This document shows, in pieces, positions 12,301 to 25,100 of a DNA stretch of 64,000 nucleotides. The notes under the pieces are model-generated. The model was not told the DNA's origin and searched no databases. It was given only the letters and a program-made list of their open reading frames with translations. The stretch is taken from positions 183,286 to 247,285 of the forward strand of contig JAPYMA010003040.1 of assembly GCA_035041965.1 (NCBI GenBank). The letters run 5' to 3'. This stretch comes from Anisakis pegreffii (lineage: Eukaryota; Nematoda; Chromadorea; Rhabditida; Anisakidae). Positions within the stretch are counted from its first letter, which is position 1. Each line of letters starts with the position of its first letter. A program made the position numbers and the translations under genes.

Positions 12301-15300
12301 TTATCGAAGAGATTCATCAAAATGATCCATACAATAAGCTGGATTGAACGCTTGTCAAGAAATTATGTTATTTGTTTTTCGATTAAAACGAAACGATACA
12401 CTGAATGTAAAAATCATTTAGTATAACACACCTTACTACCAGCTTCATTCTCTTTCTTAGACAGATCATGTAATTTCTCCTCTTCAACTTTCTTCTGCAT
12501 TTGCAACTCCTGCGTTTTTTCTGAGAACTCTGCGAGCTTTTCATCTGTCTGAAAATAAAAACCACTCTAACACAAACTAAAAAGTTCACAATATCGCAGG
12601 AAATCAACGAAAATTCTAGGTCGTCCTCAGTGATAGCAGTTTGAGCATTAAATAAAAAATCCATTTGCAGTGCAGTATTGCATTAGCTTACAAATTCCGC
12701 TCCTATCTGTTAAATTGAAATTTCGAAAAGCTGATTTAAAAAATAATCATTAAAGCACAACAGAAAATACGAAAGAAAATTTCAAGAAAAGAAACTCGAA
12801 TAAGATGAAAGTATAAAAATATATGTGAACGTTTCGATTCAGCTTATATGTATACGTGAAACAACGTAAAATTATGCGTATTTTCAGCGAGTAATCTAGA
12901 CGTATAGAAAATGCTCATTAGAGTATAATGCTGAGCGCAACGAAAACATTCTCCACCTCCGCCTTTTTATCGTTGATGACTTCATCGATGTCTGCCAGAA
13001 CTTTTTCATATTCTTCGATTTTTGCTCTCGCTTTAGCGGGAACACTCTCCAAATCATCCAACTAGAAATTATTAGCCATGTTAATATTGTCATCAAAAAC
13101 AATCTTAACTGTGTCGGAAGAACACGACGGAAAAAGTGAAAAATTTAGCAAACTGCAACCAAAACAATGTGCATAACGAAATGAGAGTGGTGAATGGAAC
13201 CAAAGCTGAGCTGTCTCCCTTTAATTCTCACCCACATTTTTGAACTCGTTTAATAGCTATCATTACAAATTAAAAGCAAATTATAAACGAGCACATAATC
13301 TCATTATCGAAATTTGCGTCGTACAACTGACTCCATAAATCAAAATGTGTGCAAATCGACGAGCACGAATGTACAATCGTAAAATTACACTATTTATACT
13401 CATTCTATTTGAGCAGAAAATGACTTAATCATTCCAGAAGAAAAGTGAAATTTGGTTAATATAAAGAAGTGAAAAACAGTGGAAAAGTGGCTTAACCTTT
13501 TTCGTTTCCTTTTTGAGGTCCTCTGATAACTTTTTCTTTTTATCATTCAACCGTATCAACTCAGCCTTACGTTTACCACCAGCCTGTTCGTTTTCAGCTA
13601 TTTCTTTTTTGATCTTCTCAAACGCCTCTTGCGCTCGATCAACATCTCTTAAAATTACTGCAACTGTATCGAAAACTCGTACGCCTGTTGACTTCAAAAT
13701 CAAGGAATAAAACAAAATTGTCACTTGAATTTGTTGAAAAGCAACTTTTTGGCCGAAGATGACCTTGTCGGGGGAGTAAGGTGCCCGAAATGGGGAAAGA
13801 GAATTTCGAGGAGCAATTCTTCCAAAGAAAGATACCCCAATCAAAGTTTCGAACTGCTAGATCGTTAGAACCTCATCAACGAACACTAATAACGCTTACA
13901 TTAAACCATAATTAGAGCTCGTACAGCTTAATCACAATTTTACTACAGCTTAACAAACCTGAATTATACGATATTGATAAGTTCACAACAATCTATTATT
14001 AATTCTAACTTACTGTTGCTTCATTCTAATTATTATCATTCATTTACATAAGATGTTTCAAATATCAATATGCAAATAAAATCGAAATGACAAGTTCGGC
14101 ATCTTGTAACATACAATTGGAGACCGTCCAGTTCCTTTTTCCGATTTGAACGTACTTCGAGCATCTCTTTCAGCCGTTGTTTCGCATCGGTTTGCTCTTC
14201 ACGCATTTTCTTTTCGGTCTCTTCTTCGGTGTTTAATAATGAAACTGCTTCTACTCTACAACAACATTCATGTAATCTTTCCACTTATTTTGTCACATAC
14301 AACAATGGAATAGCAATTAGTGGTTGATTGGAACATGTAAATAATACCTTTTTATTTGCAACAGACGATTTTTACATAATGTAACAGCGTTATCGATACG
14401 AAGTTCCATCAGAATACCCTTGACAGGTCCTTCGAGTTCGTCTTTCTCCTTTTCAGCCATACGCACCCGAGTCAGTTGTCCGGAACGTTCTTCTTGGAGT
14501 GATTCAATTTTTTTCTCGAGTTTTTCAATTGGCACCTTCAATCACCAATGAATACTAATTATTCACAAGAAATAAATTATGCAACGTTATTCGTTGATCA
14601 ACGCGCAACAAGACACTCACCTTAAGTCTACTCGACCCAATAATATCCTCCAAATATTCCAGCATTCCTTCATCGTTCTCTGTTACCGCCTTTGGCTTCA
14701 TCATAGCAATCTGCTCCACTTCACCCTACAGACAATTTGCCTTTAAACAGCAGTCAATGTTTGTTGTCAGTGAAGAACATTAGTATGACTCAACGAAGGC
14801 TAATCCTAATTTATATCATGCAACGACTGGAATATGATCCTGCAAAAGTGTTTACCTGTAGAATAAGAAAACGATTATGAATGAGGTCAATGCCAACTTC
14901 ACGTAATCTTCTCGCTATATCTTTGAACTGAACTGTTCTACCATTTAATGTATACTTTGAGGAGTTATCCCGGTATGCCGTACGTGATACTTTGAAGCAA
15001 CTTCCCTCCACTATGTCGAACTTTCCGTCTGGCTGAAATTCGCATTCTTGCATCATTAAAGCGTGATCACAAAAGATCCACATTTCATTTCATCACAGTA
15101 ATATACAGTTAGATTTCTCGCCTCACACAAGCGAACGGAATAGTTTTAAAACAGGATCCGAGCAGCTCAGTTCTTCTACCTATACTTACCTAAGGAAAAG
15201 GAAATTACAACCTTGTATCTCAAAAGAAAGTACAACTGAACATTAAACACGCATTAACTGAATAGCAAGAGATACTGGCATTCTTCCGGTTCACTTTAAA

Positions 15301-16355
15301 CCTTACGATAACACAAGAAACTAACGTCACAAAAAATCCAGTACAATAAGAATAAAACGGCACATACTCGGTCGACGATTTTCTGGAAATTGACGCAAAC
15401 GGTACAACTCTGCAAATTTTGATTGCCTTTCGACGAGTGAATCAATACTGATATTTTCTTTGAGCGAATCTTCGAAGCACGATAACCGAACACAAACAAC
15501 AGAGAATCAATAACATTGCTTTTGCCACTGCCGTTGGGACCAATTATAGCCGAAAAATTCTGGAAGTACCGCGAATATTAAACGCAAAAAATTACCGAAG
15601 ACTTCCAGATCATCGGTGCTAATTGAGATTGAATGCTTTAACAGCAAAAATAAGAACGATACCACACCAGAACGAGTTATGCTTGAAATACTGCCTTTCG
15701 ATGGAATGATGACATCAAATTATCTCATCAAAAAGTCATCAAGAGTCTTAATATAATCAAAACCTACATGATGGAATGGCCCAAGCACATGCTTTCCGTA
15801 GTATGATTTGAAGTTCTCCACTTCAATGCTGTGTATCACTAAACGCTGTCCACTTCCATCTGAGCTCATAATTGGCTCAGGTTTTGGTGGTATTTCCATA
15901 TGCAGGAGATCCTGAATTTTACAAACATAAAACGGTAAAAGATATCAGTGTTCATTCACTCGTACCACATTTTGAGAGGATTCAGCTACATAAAATATAA
16001 TGTTGACACTGGACAGGAATACTAGATACTAAAAATACTAAAAAAATACTAATACTAGGAATACTAAAAAATGTTCATAAGAACAAAACGAAACCTCCTC
16101 ATCGATATCGTTCAGCATCTGCGCTCTTAAATCCTCATCATCAGCATCAGTTTCTTCGATAGGTGGACGATCATCGTTCATACCACCTGAATAAATTAAT
16201 GGTTATAAGCCAGCTCATGCTGCTATAAACAATGTAATCGCTATAACCCTCCCAGCCTAGGTATATAAATAATTGAAAAACATACCACCCGCATCTTTTT
16301 CTGTTCTTTTCCTCTGTCTCCGTGGAACATCCTCTGCATGTATAACAGGGGCCAT
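3378..16355 (-). CDS. smc-4: Structural maintenance of chromosomes protein 4 (condensin subunit)
   Basis: ATPase core of condensin, pairing with SMC2 to compact mitotic chromosomes. 33 coding exons, all phase-consistent, about 1541 aa. Exons, high to low: 16286-16355, 16095-16186, 15768-15911, 15368-15559, 14856-15032, 14621-14725, 14348-14535, 14115-14255, 13497-13647, 12942-13061, 12432-12548, 12111-12232, 11621-11729, 11079-11210, 10592-10794, 10129-10350, 9814-9940, 9320-9527, 8892-9021, 8658-8741, 8129-8249, 7318-7491, 6881-7015, 6587-6693, 6219-6297, 5798-6030, 5472-5655, 5048-5201, 4760-4839, 4472-4604, 4249-4366, 3811-3991, 3378-3470. Walker A GPNGSGKS near residues 109-116; coiled coil; hinge (GIFGRLGDLGAID, then SGTMTGGG) near 600-760; second coil; VRPPKKSW, LSGGEK near 1242, Walker B LYVMDE near 1266-1271. 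Sequence such as KNAQFIIISLRNNMFE marks SMC4 rather than SMC2 or SMC1/3. The start is the ATG nine bases after a TTTCAG acceptor. Exon 10's 3' end (12942 or 12948) and exon 9's acceptor are the least certain. Confidence 0.95.
7826..7865. repeat. Perfect 14-bp stem hairpin in an smc-4 intron
   Basis: TTGGACCGGCAACA at 7826-7839 is exactly complementary to 7852-7865 with a 12-base loop. It is GC-richer than the surrounding intron, and lies between exons 21 and 22 of smc-4. It may be a remnant of a small inverted-repeat element or a structured RNA element; no target duplication is obvious. Confidence 0.7.
10970..11045. repeat. 76-bp terminal-inverted-repeat element in an smc-4 intron
   Basis: Starts ATTAGTGTTCGT and ends with its exact complement ACGAACACTAAT, and the homology continues imperfectly inward (GGAAAA/TTTTCC). 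A single copy of the ACGAACACTAAT end also occurs near 13882, in another smc-4 intron, which fits a dispersed family of tiny elements. Confidence 0.5.
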
Positions 16356-16366
16356 GTCCAGAAGCT
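16356..16366 (-). promoter_or_regulatory. Acceptor just upstream of the smc-4 start (probable trans-splice site)
   Basis: On the minus strand a TTTCAG acceptor (AG at 16366-16365) is followed nine bases later by the smc-4 ATG. Such a short 5' leader is typical of spliced-leader trans-splicing in nematodes; a 5'-UTR cis intron would look the same. Confidence 0.5.
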
Positions 16367-16448
16367 GAAATCAAAACGACGTCATCAGTACAATTCTCAA
16401 CGATCAGTTAAATACGACGCACAAACGGTGCAACAGAGCGATGTATTG

Positions 16449-16560
16449 AATTGCCGGCCCTGGACCACCGGCCTTTTGTCATGCTGGGCAAAGACCAATC
16501 GGAACTGATTAGAAACATGCATGGTCTTGGCCCGGCCTGGTAGCAAGGACGGGCAATTCC
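16449..16560. repeat. GC-rich imperfect inverted repeat
   Basis: GAATTGCCGGCCCTG on the left mirrors GGACGGGCAATTCC on the right, so the ends form imperfect inverted repeats of about 25 bp around a GC-rich core with CCGGCC and GGCCCGGCC blocks. Base composition contrasts sharply with the AT-rich flanks. It resembles a short non-autonomous DNA transposon; no target duplication was identified. Confidence 0.4.
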
Positions 16561-18579
16561 AAACCCTGAAATTGACTCATTCCGAACTGCACATTATGAA
16601 TGGCTTGTTATGAAATGTCACGGTTAAATTCCAAGTTAGGCAATCTATAATAACAACGAAAGCGTCAATAAATCAGTAACAAATGCAGATGTGATCAGCA
16701 GAAACATGAGAAACGGATCCGAGATCAACAAAATTCGTTGCCAGAATCTCAGAAGAACGATAGAATCTCATAATAAATGAAAAAAGGATAATGTGAAACG
16801 AAGACCACCCGTGATTCCCGCCTTTGAATTGGAGTGCGAAATTCAAAAAAGTTCTTCACTATTACAGCTCACTGGTCTTTGATTAGAGCTCAAATGATGG
16901 CAAATTATCGTTGAGTTTTCATAAATTTACAATGAACCGAGGAAGATGAAAGTTCGATCATAGCAACAACTTGAAAGCACGAAAATGATGTGAAAATACT
17001 TACGTTGATACAGTCTCATCAGTACAACAATACGATTGCAGTGATTTTACAGAGGAATTTGTTGATGGTGCGAGAGCAAATTTTGCGTGAATAGTTCGGA
17101 TGAAATTCAAAGACACGAGTAGTTAGTAGTGATCAGAGGGACGGTTATGGATTTCGTGGAAGGCTCAAATTCGGTTGTGCAACAGAGAGCGTTAAGCATT
17201 CAACTGAATCAGAGAACTACCCGATCGAATAAGCGTAACATCATAAAGGAATCAAAGACCTTGTGCCGCCAACAGCGAATCAGTTTTATTTTCACTAAAA
17301 ATTTTTCCATGTTCAAACAATCACGAAGCAATTAATCGCTAACTAACCGTACGATAAAATGGCTATTCGACACGACTGGTCACTGGCAAAGATAAAGCAA
17401 AACTAGAAACAACGGCTATTCGACGAAGCAAAATGTGAGACGAAAGCTATTCGATCCAGCCAAAACATCTCGTGGTCGGTCCGACGAGGGTCGTATACGA
17501 ATGGTAATTCATTCATCTTATTCGGTTCTTCAAGGGAACAGCAGTCCCTAAAATTTAATAATAATGTTCCCAAAACAATCCAGGGGGACAACAGTTCCCA
17601 CAATATCTTCGCTGAGAAATCCTCCGCAACTCCAAGCTGATCATCACTTAACTATCCCCAGAGCCCCGCTATCTTCCGTATCTCCCTCGTCACGATTCAA
17701 GTGTCATCAAAGCGCCAGTGACCAGTGGTCGCGTTGACTATTGTATTATTGTATCTGTCTCTATACCGTACATCCCCATTTGCAACTACCTGGCCGATCT
17801 CGCTACACCTTGATAATTTAGAAGTGGACAGACATAACTGAGGAAAACAACGAATGTGAAGAAGTTATGTTTTTAACACATCAAATCTTACTCCTCACAG
17901 AGGTATTCGCCAATTGAATACTATGGGACTAACGACGAGCCGTATTTCCGACGGAGACTTCTGACGAAACTTTTTTCTTCTTTCTTATAGTTGCCAAATA
18001 GGAAATCTTACTCAGCGAAAATGTTGCAATATAATAACACTGACTGACGTATCAGCCGTTTGAAAAGAGCCAGTAGGCCATTTTGACATAATACTATTTA
18101 CAAATATATGAGGACAATGCGATCTTATAACTGTTATGGCGTTAATTTAATGCGGTTTCATTACACGCAAGATTCGTAACGAAGGCGTCGTTCTCAATAG
18201 CCAGTTGTTCATCGATTATTCCTCTTCATGACTATAGTATTGATTTTATGAGCTTAATCTTTTTTAATGCGCTAGCCGGAAGAAATGTACCGTTGCAGAT
18301 AAGCCAAACAAAAGTAGAAGATTCAATGATCAGGAATTGAGAACGAAAGTGACTGAGCAGTGTGCAGGCGGGTAGAATATGTCGGCAATCTCGAGTGATC
18401 TGAAATTGTCAGCGTTTTGGTGAAAAATTGTGATTCTCTGAAAATAACCGTATTTGCTAAACAATGATCACGACTTCAGAATTCACGAAAACAAGAATTC
18501 ACTCAACATTTGTTCTAAAGAAGATGCACTCAATCAGAATATACCTCTCAGTTTTCTAATAATCACTTCGAAGCTCTGA

Positions 18580-18638
18580 CAAGAAAAGGTTACGAACTTA
18601 CCCCCACGTTTCGGGGGTAAGTTCGTGACCTTTCCTTG
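18580..18638. repeat. Short hairpin element (TIRs fused), same family as 41892-42382
   Basis: Arms 18580-18605 and 18613-18638 are complementary over 26 bases with two mismatches, around a 7-base loop. The arm (AAAGGTTACGAACTTA, then CGTTTC after six bases) matches the terminal repeat of the larger element in the TTL intron at equivalent positions. It therefore looks like an internally deleted copy made almost only of the two terminal repeats. Confidence 0.6.
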
Positions 18639-21281
18639 TGAGATTATTCGAGAATTTTTCAAACCTTATAAAACAATGTTTTTCATATGTTATGTAAATA
18701 TAGTTGGAAGTGTCAAATGTTTATGTAAACATGCAGTGGACACTCGGCTTATGGATGCTTCGGTTCACGAGCAATTCGACTTTGGGAGACAATATTCGAT
18801 AAAAATTTATTTTGTTCCACGAACGCCTTCTATGAAATTTAGTGGAATTTTTCATCATGTTCTCAAGCAAAATCAAAGGATTCAGAACAGGATTTTGATC
18901 TTTTCATGACAGCGTTCGGACTACTGAATAGTATTTATTAATGTTATATTTCAGTCATTTTTGATTTTCGACAGCGTTCCAGTGGGAATTACCGTCAAGT
19001 TTTCTAACTAGAGGTACTTCTAATGGGAATTTCTCACTACTTTTTAGTCAGGGGCACTGCTAACGAATTAGTTTTAGCGTCATAAAAATACTTTTCAGCC
19101 AATTAGCGATTACAGAGACACTTTTTTTCAGTAATGTTACCATTACAGGCTGAAATGATCGCTCAATGAAACCGATATCGATGTCTGAATGGAAGCAAAT
19201 GTGATTTTCAGATCACTTGATCGCAAATCAGTTTGATTTTCCAAGAATAATGCTCTTGCTCTCGCTCATACATATTTGCTGTATCCATATTTTTCGAGGT
19301 TGTTTGTATTGAACAAAGCTTCGCTTCTGAGCTCAAGTCTATTACTGAACATTCAGAACAGTTGCCTGTGGTCATTCACCTCACATCCATAATATTCACA
19401 TAAAGCACGTTGGCTATTTTCCGAGTGCACACCCGTATGCCAAGAAAAAAGTGGAGGAACTGTAGGTGAAGCCTAAGCCAGTGCCTTATCATAAAAAGTT
19501 ATCGATTACGTTTAGAACACTAAAAATTAAGAAAAGGACTGAAAAAGCGCCACTTTCTCCTGTATTCAGGTCATATCAATGTTTTATTTCCATTATTCAA
19601 AAAATATTATCACAATATGATTTTAAAATACTGAAAGCGATTGAGTCTCACCATTACGCAGTGTTTTCATTTCTATCGCAAGCACCTACAATCGAACGTT
19701 TCAAGCCGATCACTCGCTAACATATTGAATCATCGATGAACGGGTCAGTGTTTTCGACGAGGTGGCGGACGTAAGGGCTGATTAACCTATAAAGTCACAG
19801 ATCGGATGCTAGTTGGAGCTGATGTTGATATTGACACCAGTGTTACGAGCGGACTTGAAAAGGAATTGCACGTAGATCGTCCTCTATTGTCACGATAAAC
19901 TTAGTGTGCCTTGATGCACGAGTTCCAGAAATTGTTTTACTGAACAATACCGTTTTGAACTAATCAATTTTCACATTCCCTTATTTACTGTTGTGATGCC
20001 TTCGACCCCTATTATCTCATCGCGTGTCCCTATTCCTTATAAGAACAATGCAAATTTATTATAGTTCCCATTAAAGCAGTCAAAACAAATTCATTACTTC
20101 CTACGTTTTCTTACGCGCAAACAATGGGGCCTATGGTATTACCCTGACAATAGTTGTTTTTAGATAACTTCCTCTCACTATCCTAAGTTATCCTTATTTT
20201 CTTCTGATTATTATCATTTTGATACATATGATATTAAGATGTAGTTATTCATATCTAGAAATATGGAAACTATTCATATGAAATTTAGCTTCACAAAAAA
20301 ATAGTTTGAAAAGTGATATATCAGATAAATTATTCTTCACCTTAGGCAGCACATTTCGCAATGTTCGCATTTCACTGTTCTCATGATTTCATCTTTCAAA
20401 AATATGCCTTCCGATCTGAAAAAAAAAAACTCTCTGAAACTTCGCCTCAAAGAATATAATCTCATTGATGGTTACGTCAAACTGTATTTTGTCTAACAGT
20501 AAGGCGGCTAAGCAACATGACCTAATCTTACAACATAGTTTTTTCCTACGTACTTATACATAGGTTGGGTCCATCAAAAAAGTGAGTATCATTTTGTAGG
20601 GTGAAACTAAGAAATTGGCAAAAAATCGAAATTAGTGCGTTTGAGACGAAAGGAAATTAAGTCCAGCTACCCTTCAAATTAATTTTCTTTTCGAGGGAAT
20701 TTTCACAAAGATTGTTTCTAGGTCAGAAGCATATTTTTCTGAGCGAGCTAGGAACTGCGCTTTTCAGGGTTTCACTTTTCAAACAATAATTTGTCATTGT
20801 CATCACCATGACAGATCCATGTTATTATAATTCTGATTATAATTGTCATTGATGCTAGATTCATTATTTTTAAATACGTTATTGACACGATTATTCTTGA
20901 TGTTAGTAATACCATATTTCTCTGAGCAATTTGTCACATTTTAACAGAAATTAAACGAAATTCTTTTAAGAACAATATCAATATTATTACTATTCAGTGG
21001 CATTTTGCGACTAAGTTGGATCATTCACTATATCATCAATTTCTCCGCTTAATTTCTGCCTCCTCAGCGTACGACAGATGGCGACTCATGCATTTGTTTC
21101 AGTGAATTCGATCGAACTGTGTAATAAAAAAAGCACTGGTAAAGAAGAGAAATTTCGTTCAAAAAGGGCATAATTATATAGCGAAGCGGTTGTTTAGTTT
21201 CATTCTCGATGAAAACAATTGGTGTATTTAGAGGAACTTGCATTAAAATATCGCTCACTTATGATCACGAAGGTCTCAGAT

Positions 21282-21580
21282 TGACGCGTTTAGAATCCTC
21301 TAGATTAGTGGTGCTGACGCTCGAGTGCTCCTTCGATGTTCTAATAGGCCGACTGACGTGTTTAGAATCCTCTAGATTAGTGGTGCTGACGCTCGAGTGC
21401 TCCTTCGATGTTCTAACAGGCCGGCATTACCCCTCTCCCGCTACAATAATTTAGTGTTTTCACGCATAATGTCAGGATCAATTTCTCGATTCTCTCCATC
21501 ACACCCCCGACACCCTCAAAATACTTAAAAATGGGTAATTCCCCACTCCTGAGCCCTTGCTCTAGATCCTGTTATTTGTT
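21282..21580 (+). mobile_element. Degraded hAT-like non-autonomous element with duplicated end
   Basis: Contains AGTGGTGCTGACGCTCGAG and GTGCTCC, resembling the left end of the hAT-like element at 51022. Further in, ACGCATAATGTCAGGATCAA matches ACGTATAACGTCGGGAACAA of that element, and ATGGGTAATT near 21531 matches its right end. The left end is present twice in tandem with a 72-bp period (21282-21353 and 21354-21425), nearly identical. No transposase is seen and termini are eroded. Confidence 0.5.
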
Positions 21581-21800
21581 TCTTCCACCAAATAAATTAC
21601 GTGAAGAATGACTGGATAGTTCAAACGAATTGCCATTTAGGACTGCAAAACGTTATCTCATTTCACTTCTGGCTCATTTTATCTTACATTTGCCATTCGA
21701 ACGAGTGATGCAAAGTTTAATTCCGAATCAGTCGTTGCTGTTTTTGCAATCGAAAGCCGAAAGTGTGATACAGCGCTCAACACTTATCGAGCACTAGTAA

Positions 21801-21835
21801 ATGCACCCAATGTAATTACGTTACATTGGATGCAT
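21801..21835. repeat. 35-bp palindrome
   Basis: ATGCACCCAATGTAA and TTACATTGGATGCAT form 15-bp arms (one mismatch) around a 5-base loop. It lies about 290 bases upstream of the GPCR start codon. It could be a transposon remnant or an operator-like site; function unknown. Confidence 0.6.
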
Positions 21836-22119
21836 CTAATTTGTTCTCGATGTAAACAAATAAAGAGCAAGTGTAAATGTATCTCACACAAATCCTGACG
21901 CAGTGCTCATTTGAGAGAAATTATTTCGTTAATGATGAAGTGAATGTCGTTTATAGAGAGACCGACAATTATAAATCCTACAAGTCGTTCACGGTTGTCT
22001 CACGCTAAACTAGGCTTAACAAGCGATCATTTCATTGTTTCTCGCTTCATTGTGATTTTCAGTCATATCTTCAAAAGCTTCGAACCCCTTCTGTATTTTA
22101 GAACTTCGGATTGTGTTCA

Positions 22120-25100
22120 ATGAATTATACATTGGGGAGCATAACGCATGTTCAAGCACCATATTTACTCGGCTGTACCGTCAACTTCGCATTTATACTA
22201 CCTGGCATACCTCTCAATCTTCTCGTTTTGTATTTGTCAACTCGAAGTGAGGCGTCCAATGGTGTAGCAAAGGTAAAGGTTCGCTTCTAATATCGTTCAT
22301 AACCTTTCGCATTTACTAGTAGGAATTTTGAAAACATTTTTTTAATCCTTGCAAGATAAATGCTTCGGATTAGGTATCACTCAGTACGCACTCATCTTCC
22401 TCCATTCCCTATAGCTGTTCATTCCACGATGTAATCGGAAATGTGTTAGCACAGAAGTAATTTTATGTATTTAAGCTGTCCAAGAATTATGTTTGTGATT
22501 GCTCACAAGAGTAAGCTATGCATAAAATTTTGAATGAATAGAACAGCATGCGATTCTTTGAAGGTTTCTCAAAGCAACGATAACATTTCAGTACTCAACA
22601 TTGGGAATGACATTATATAATTTGTATGCTTGTTTGGGCTTATCAACGCTCTATTCATGGTACTTGATCTCATTGTGGCACAACATCCCCATGTCGGTAC
22701 TTGCGTGTAGTCTGATACGACGAATTCTGGGATCCACGTACTGCTCAAGCCATTTGGCGCTTTTGGTAAAGTTATCATTGATTGAGTTCGATGCCATTAA
22801 TGAAGTCAGGGAATAAATACAAACGAGCTGTTTCGATATAAATTTTCATAAAATATGGAGGAGAAGATTTTAATTTCATGCGTTTCTTTTTTTGAATGAG
22901 TAACCAATCGGGTGCCTATGGCCATTTGATCGGTTTCGATCTCTTTGAATGGAAAGAAGGTCTCAATAGATAGCATCCAGAAGACCAGATCGAAGTTGTT
23001 GATCGAAAATTGATCTCGATGTCGGTAATTGTAAATTAGAATTTCATATTAGGTTATGACAGCTTGTAATTTAGTGTGAGAAAAGTGTTTGCCAATTTAA
23101 TGTTCAGTTGAGATTAGCTTAACGAATTCTTAAATAATTTTAGTATTATTAGCAAAAACGATGCTACTGATGTTAAGCTGTGATTATTTTCACTTTGACA
23201 AGTAGTCCCGTATTCACGTATTCAATACTATTCAAGGTAGTGGCGTTAGATCGGTACATGCTGATTGTTCGAAATAAAAATTTCGGAGGATTTTACATCA
23301 CAGTTCTTTTCGGTAGCGTTATCGTTTACTGTGTAAGTTTACTGCTTATTCACTCAATTGTGTTTATCGCTTCTTATTGGTTTTATCCGATTCACTGATT
23401 ATGCTTTGCATATTACACATCATAACTGTTCACTAACTTCAGAGTCTTCATAATGTTCAGTTTCAAAATGTGGTGTTTGTACAGCACACATCAGCAACGA
23501 TACGTCGTATATCAAAACTCTTTCTGATGTAGTAATTACTTACATCATTACTGTTCGTCTGAGATTGTTCGCTATTGAATATCATTCTAAATTGCAGCAC
23601 GGTGTCGTCAATACTTTACAATTCGCTTTCCGCACAATTGGTATCGAAGATATTTGTGGACCTACGGCAAGAATGCCTTTTATTGGATCACTGATTATAC
23701 TGCCTGTAGTACCGCTGGCGATCATTAGTGCATTAATACTGAATTTGCGCATCTTATTCTTTTTGTTTCGTTACGGAAAAAAGAGTTAGTTTGTCGTTCA
23801 ACATCTTCGAACCAGTTTTCATGGCTTAACGAGGAGTTGTGTTTTTACTCCGTAAAAAACAACAGAATCTACAACAAGGAACTGTGTTCTGATTCTATTA
23901 AAAAACCTCATTTTCGCAACAAGTTTACATTACTTAGTCGGTGTGTTTTTACGCTGTAAAAAATCTCATCAATTTTAGATTGCATTTTTGTAGCATAACG
24001 AATCAAAAATGTGAATTATATTTCTCAGGTCAAATGCGTTGATAATTTTCCTTTAATCCGGATCTAACAAGGTATTTTATATTAGAAATTCAAGAAATCT
24101 TCTCAGCAATTGTGCTAGTAAAATTCTTAAGTTACGGGAAACTTGTCCAATATTTTTTACTTCTCAAATCATTATCACTCTATCGCTTGTGGCACACAAT
24201 ATCGACAACTACTCTCATTAGCAGAGTTTGATTTTACAGATCAATTGGTGATAAAGAAAGTGAAAGAAATCAAGTACTGGCAAAGAGGAATGTATGGTCT
24301 ACTGGCCCAAACAATAATACCGTGTTTCTCTGTTCTACCTGCTTCGGTTGCAGAAGGGATGTTCTTCGCTGGTTAGTTGCAATCATTTGAAGGAATTATG
24401 ATTAATAAGTTGGCATGCTGGTGAAATCTCAATTAATATGTTGCTGGTGAAACGAATCAACATCAAATTATATTTCATATGGACGGTTAACATTCAGTGT
24501 CACGTTTTGTATCACTTCATCGAAATGGCTAGGAATTAAAATGGAGTATTGTATTTTTGTCATGCTAACTGAAGCAATTTTGTCAATGTAAATGATATGC
24601 TATCATCATTTTCTGCACTTTGAACAATTTTACGTATAAGCCATTACATAATTAAAATTTTGAAACACTTTCGAATAGTAACCACCGATAGCTGAATTTG
24701 CTTTCTGTAGAACAACATCCCGCAGAACTTCGCGTGAATGTTTTCGCAATATGCTGTCAGTCTTAAAGACGGCATCAGGCATACACGAATATATGGTTCT
24801 TCCTGATGCGAAGACAATGCTTTCAATAATTGCAACGAGTAAATCAAGAACAGACCTTTGACTGAATGCTTTTATGAAGCAACTCAGCCTTTTTTGAATT
24901 CACTGTTTTCAGACTCAACAATCAAATTTCCCACAGTATTTTGGGTGTCTATCAATGGTCTGGCATGCCTGTATTTCTCACTGAATCCAATTGTAACGAT
25001 CATCTCAGTGCGTCAATACTTTAAAGCCGTGAAACGAATGATTGGTGTGTCGAGTAATGATCTCGTGCCGTTCAGTACTTGGGCGACGCCAGTGGCGCCA

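Larger units (their letters stand above)
16375..22119. other. Intergenic region upstream of smc-4 and of the GPCR gene
   Basis: About 5.7 kb with no convincing gene. It holds a GC-rich inverted repeat (16449-16560), a short hairpin element (18580-18638), a degraded hAT-type end with a 72-bp tandem duplication (21282-21425) and a palindrome (21801-21835). An open frame at 17147-17335 (+) is hydrophilic but has no recognised domain or splice context, and 17403-17603 (-) overlaps imperfect local repeats; neither is called as a gene. Promoters of smc-4 (leftward) and of the GPCR (rightward) should lie here, but no core element could be identified. Confidence 0.4.

Noticed and set aside
17129..17603. 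Small genes upstream of smc-4 on either strand
   Set aside because: Frames of 60-70 codons without recognised domains, overlapping imperfect local repeats such as GGCTATTCGA; no splice or start context.
21209..21454. 81-codon repetitive open frame
   Set aside because: Explained by the 72-bp tandem duplication of a degraded transposon end.
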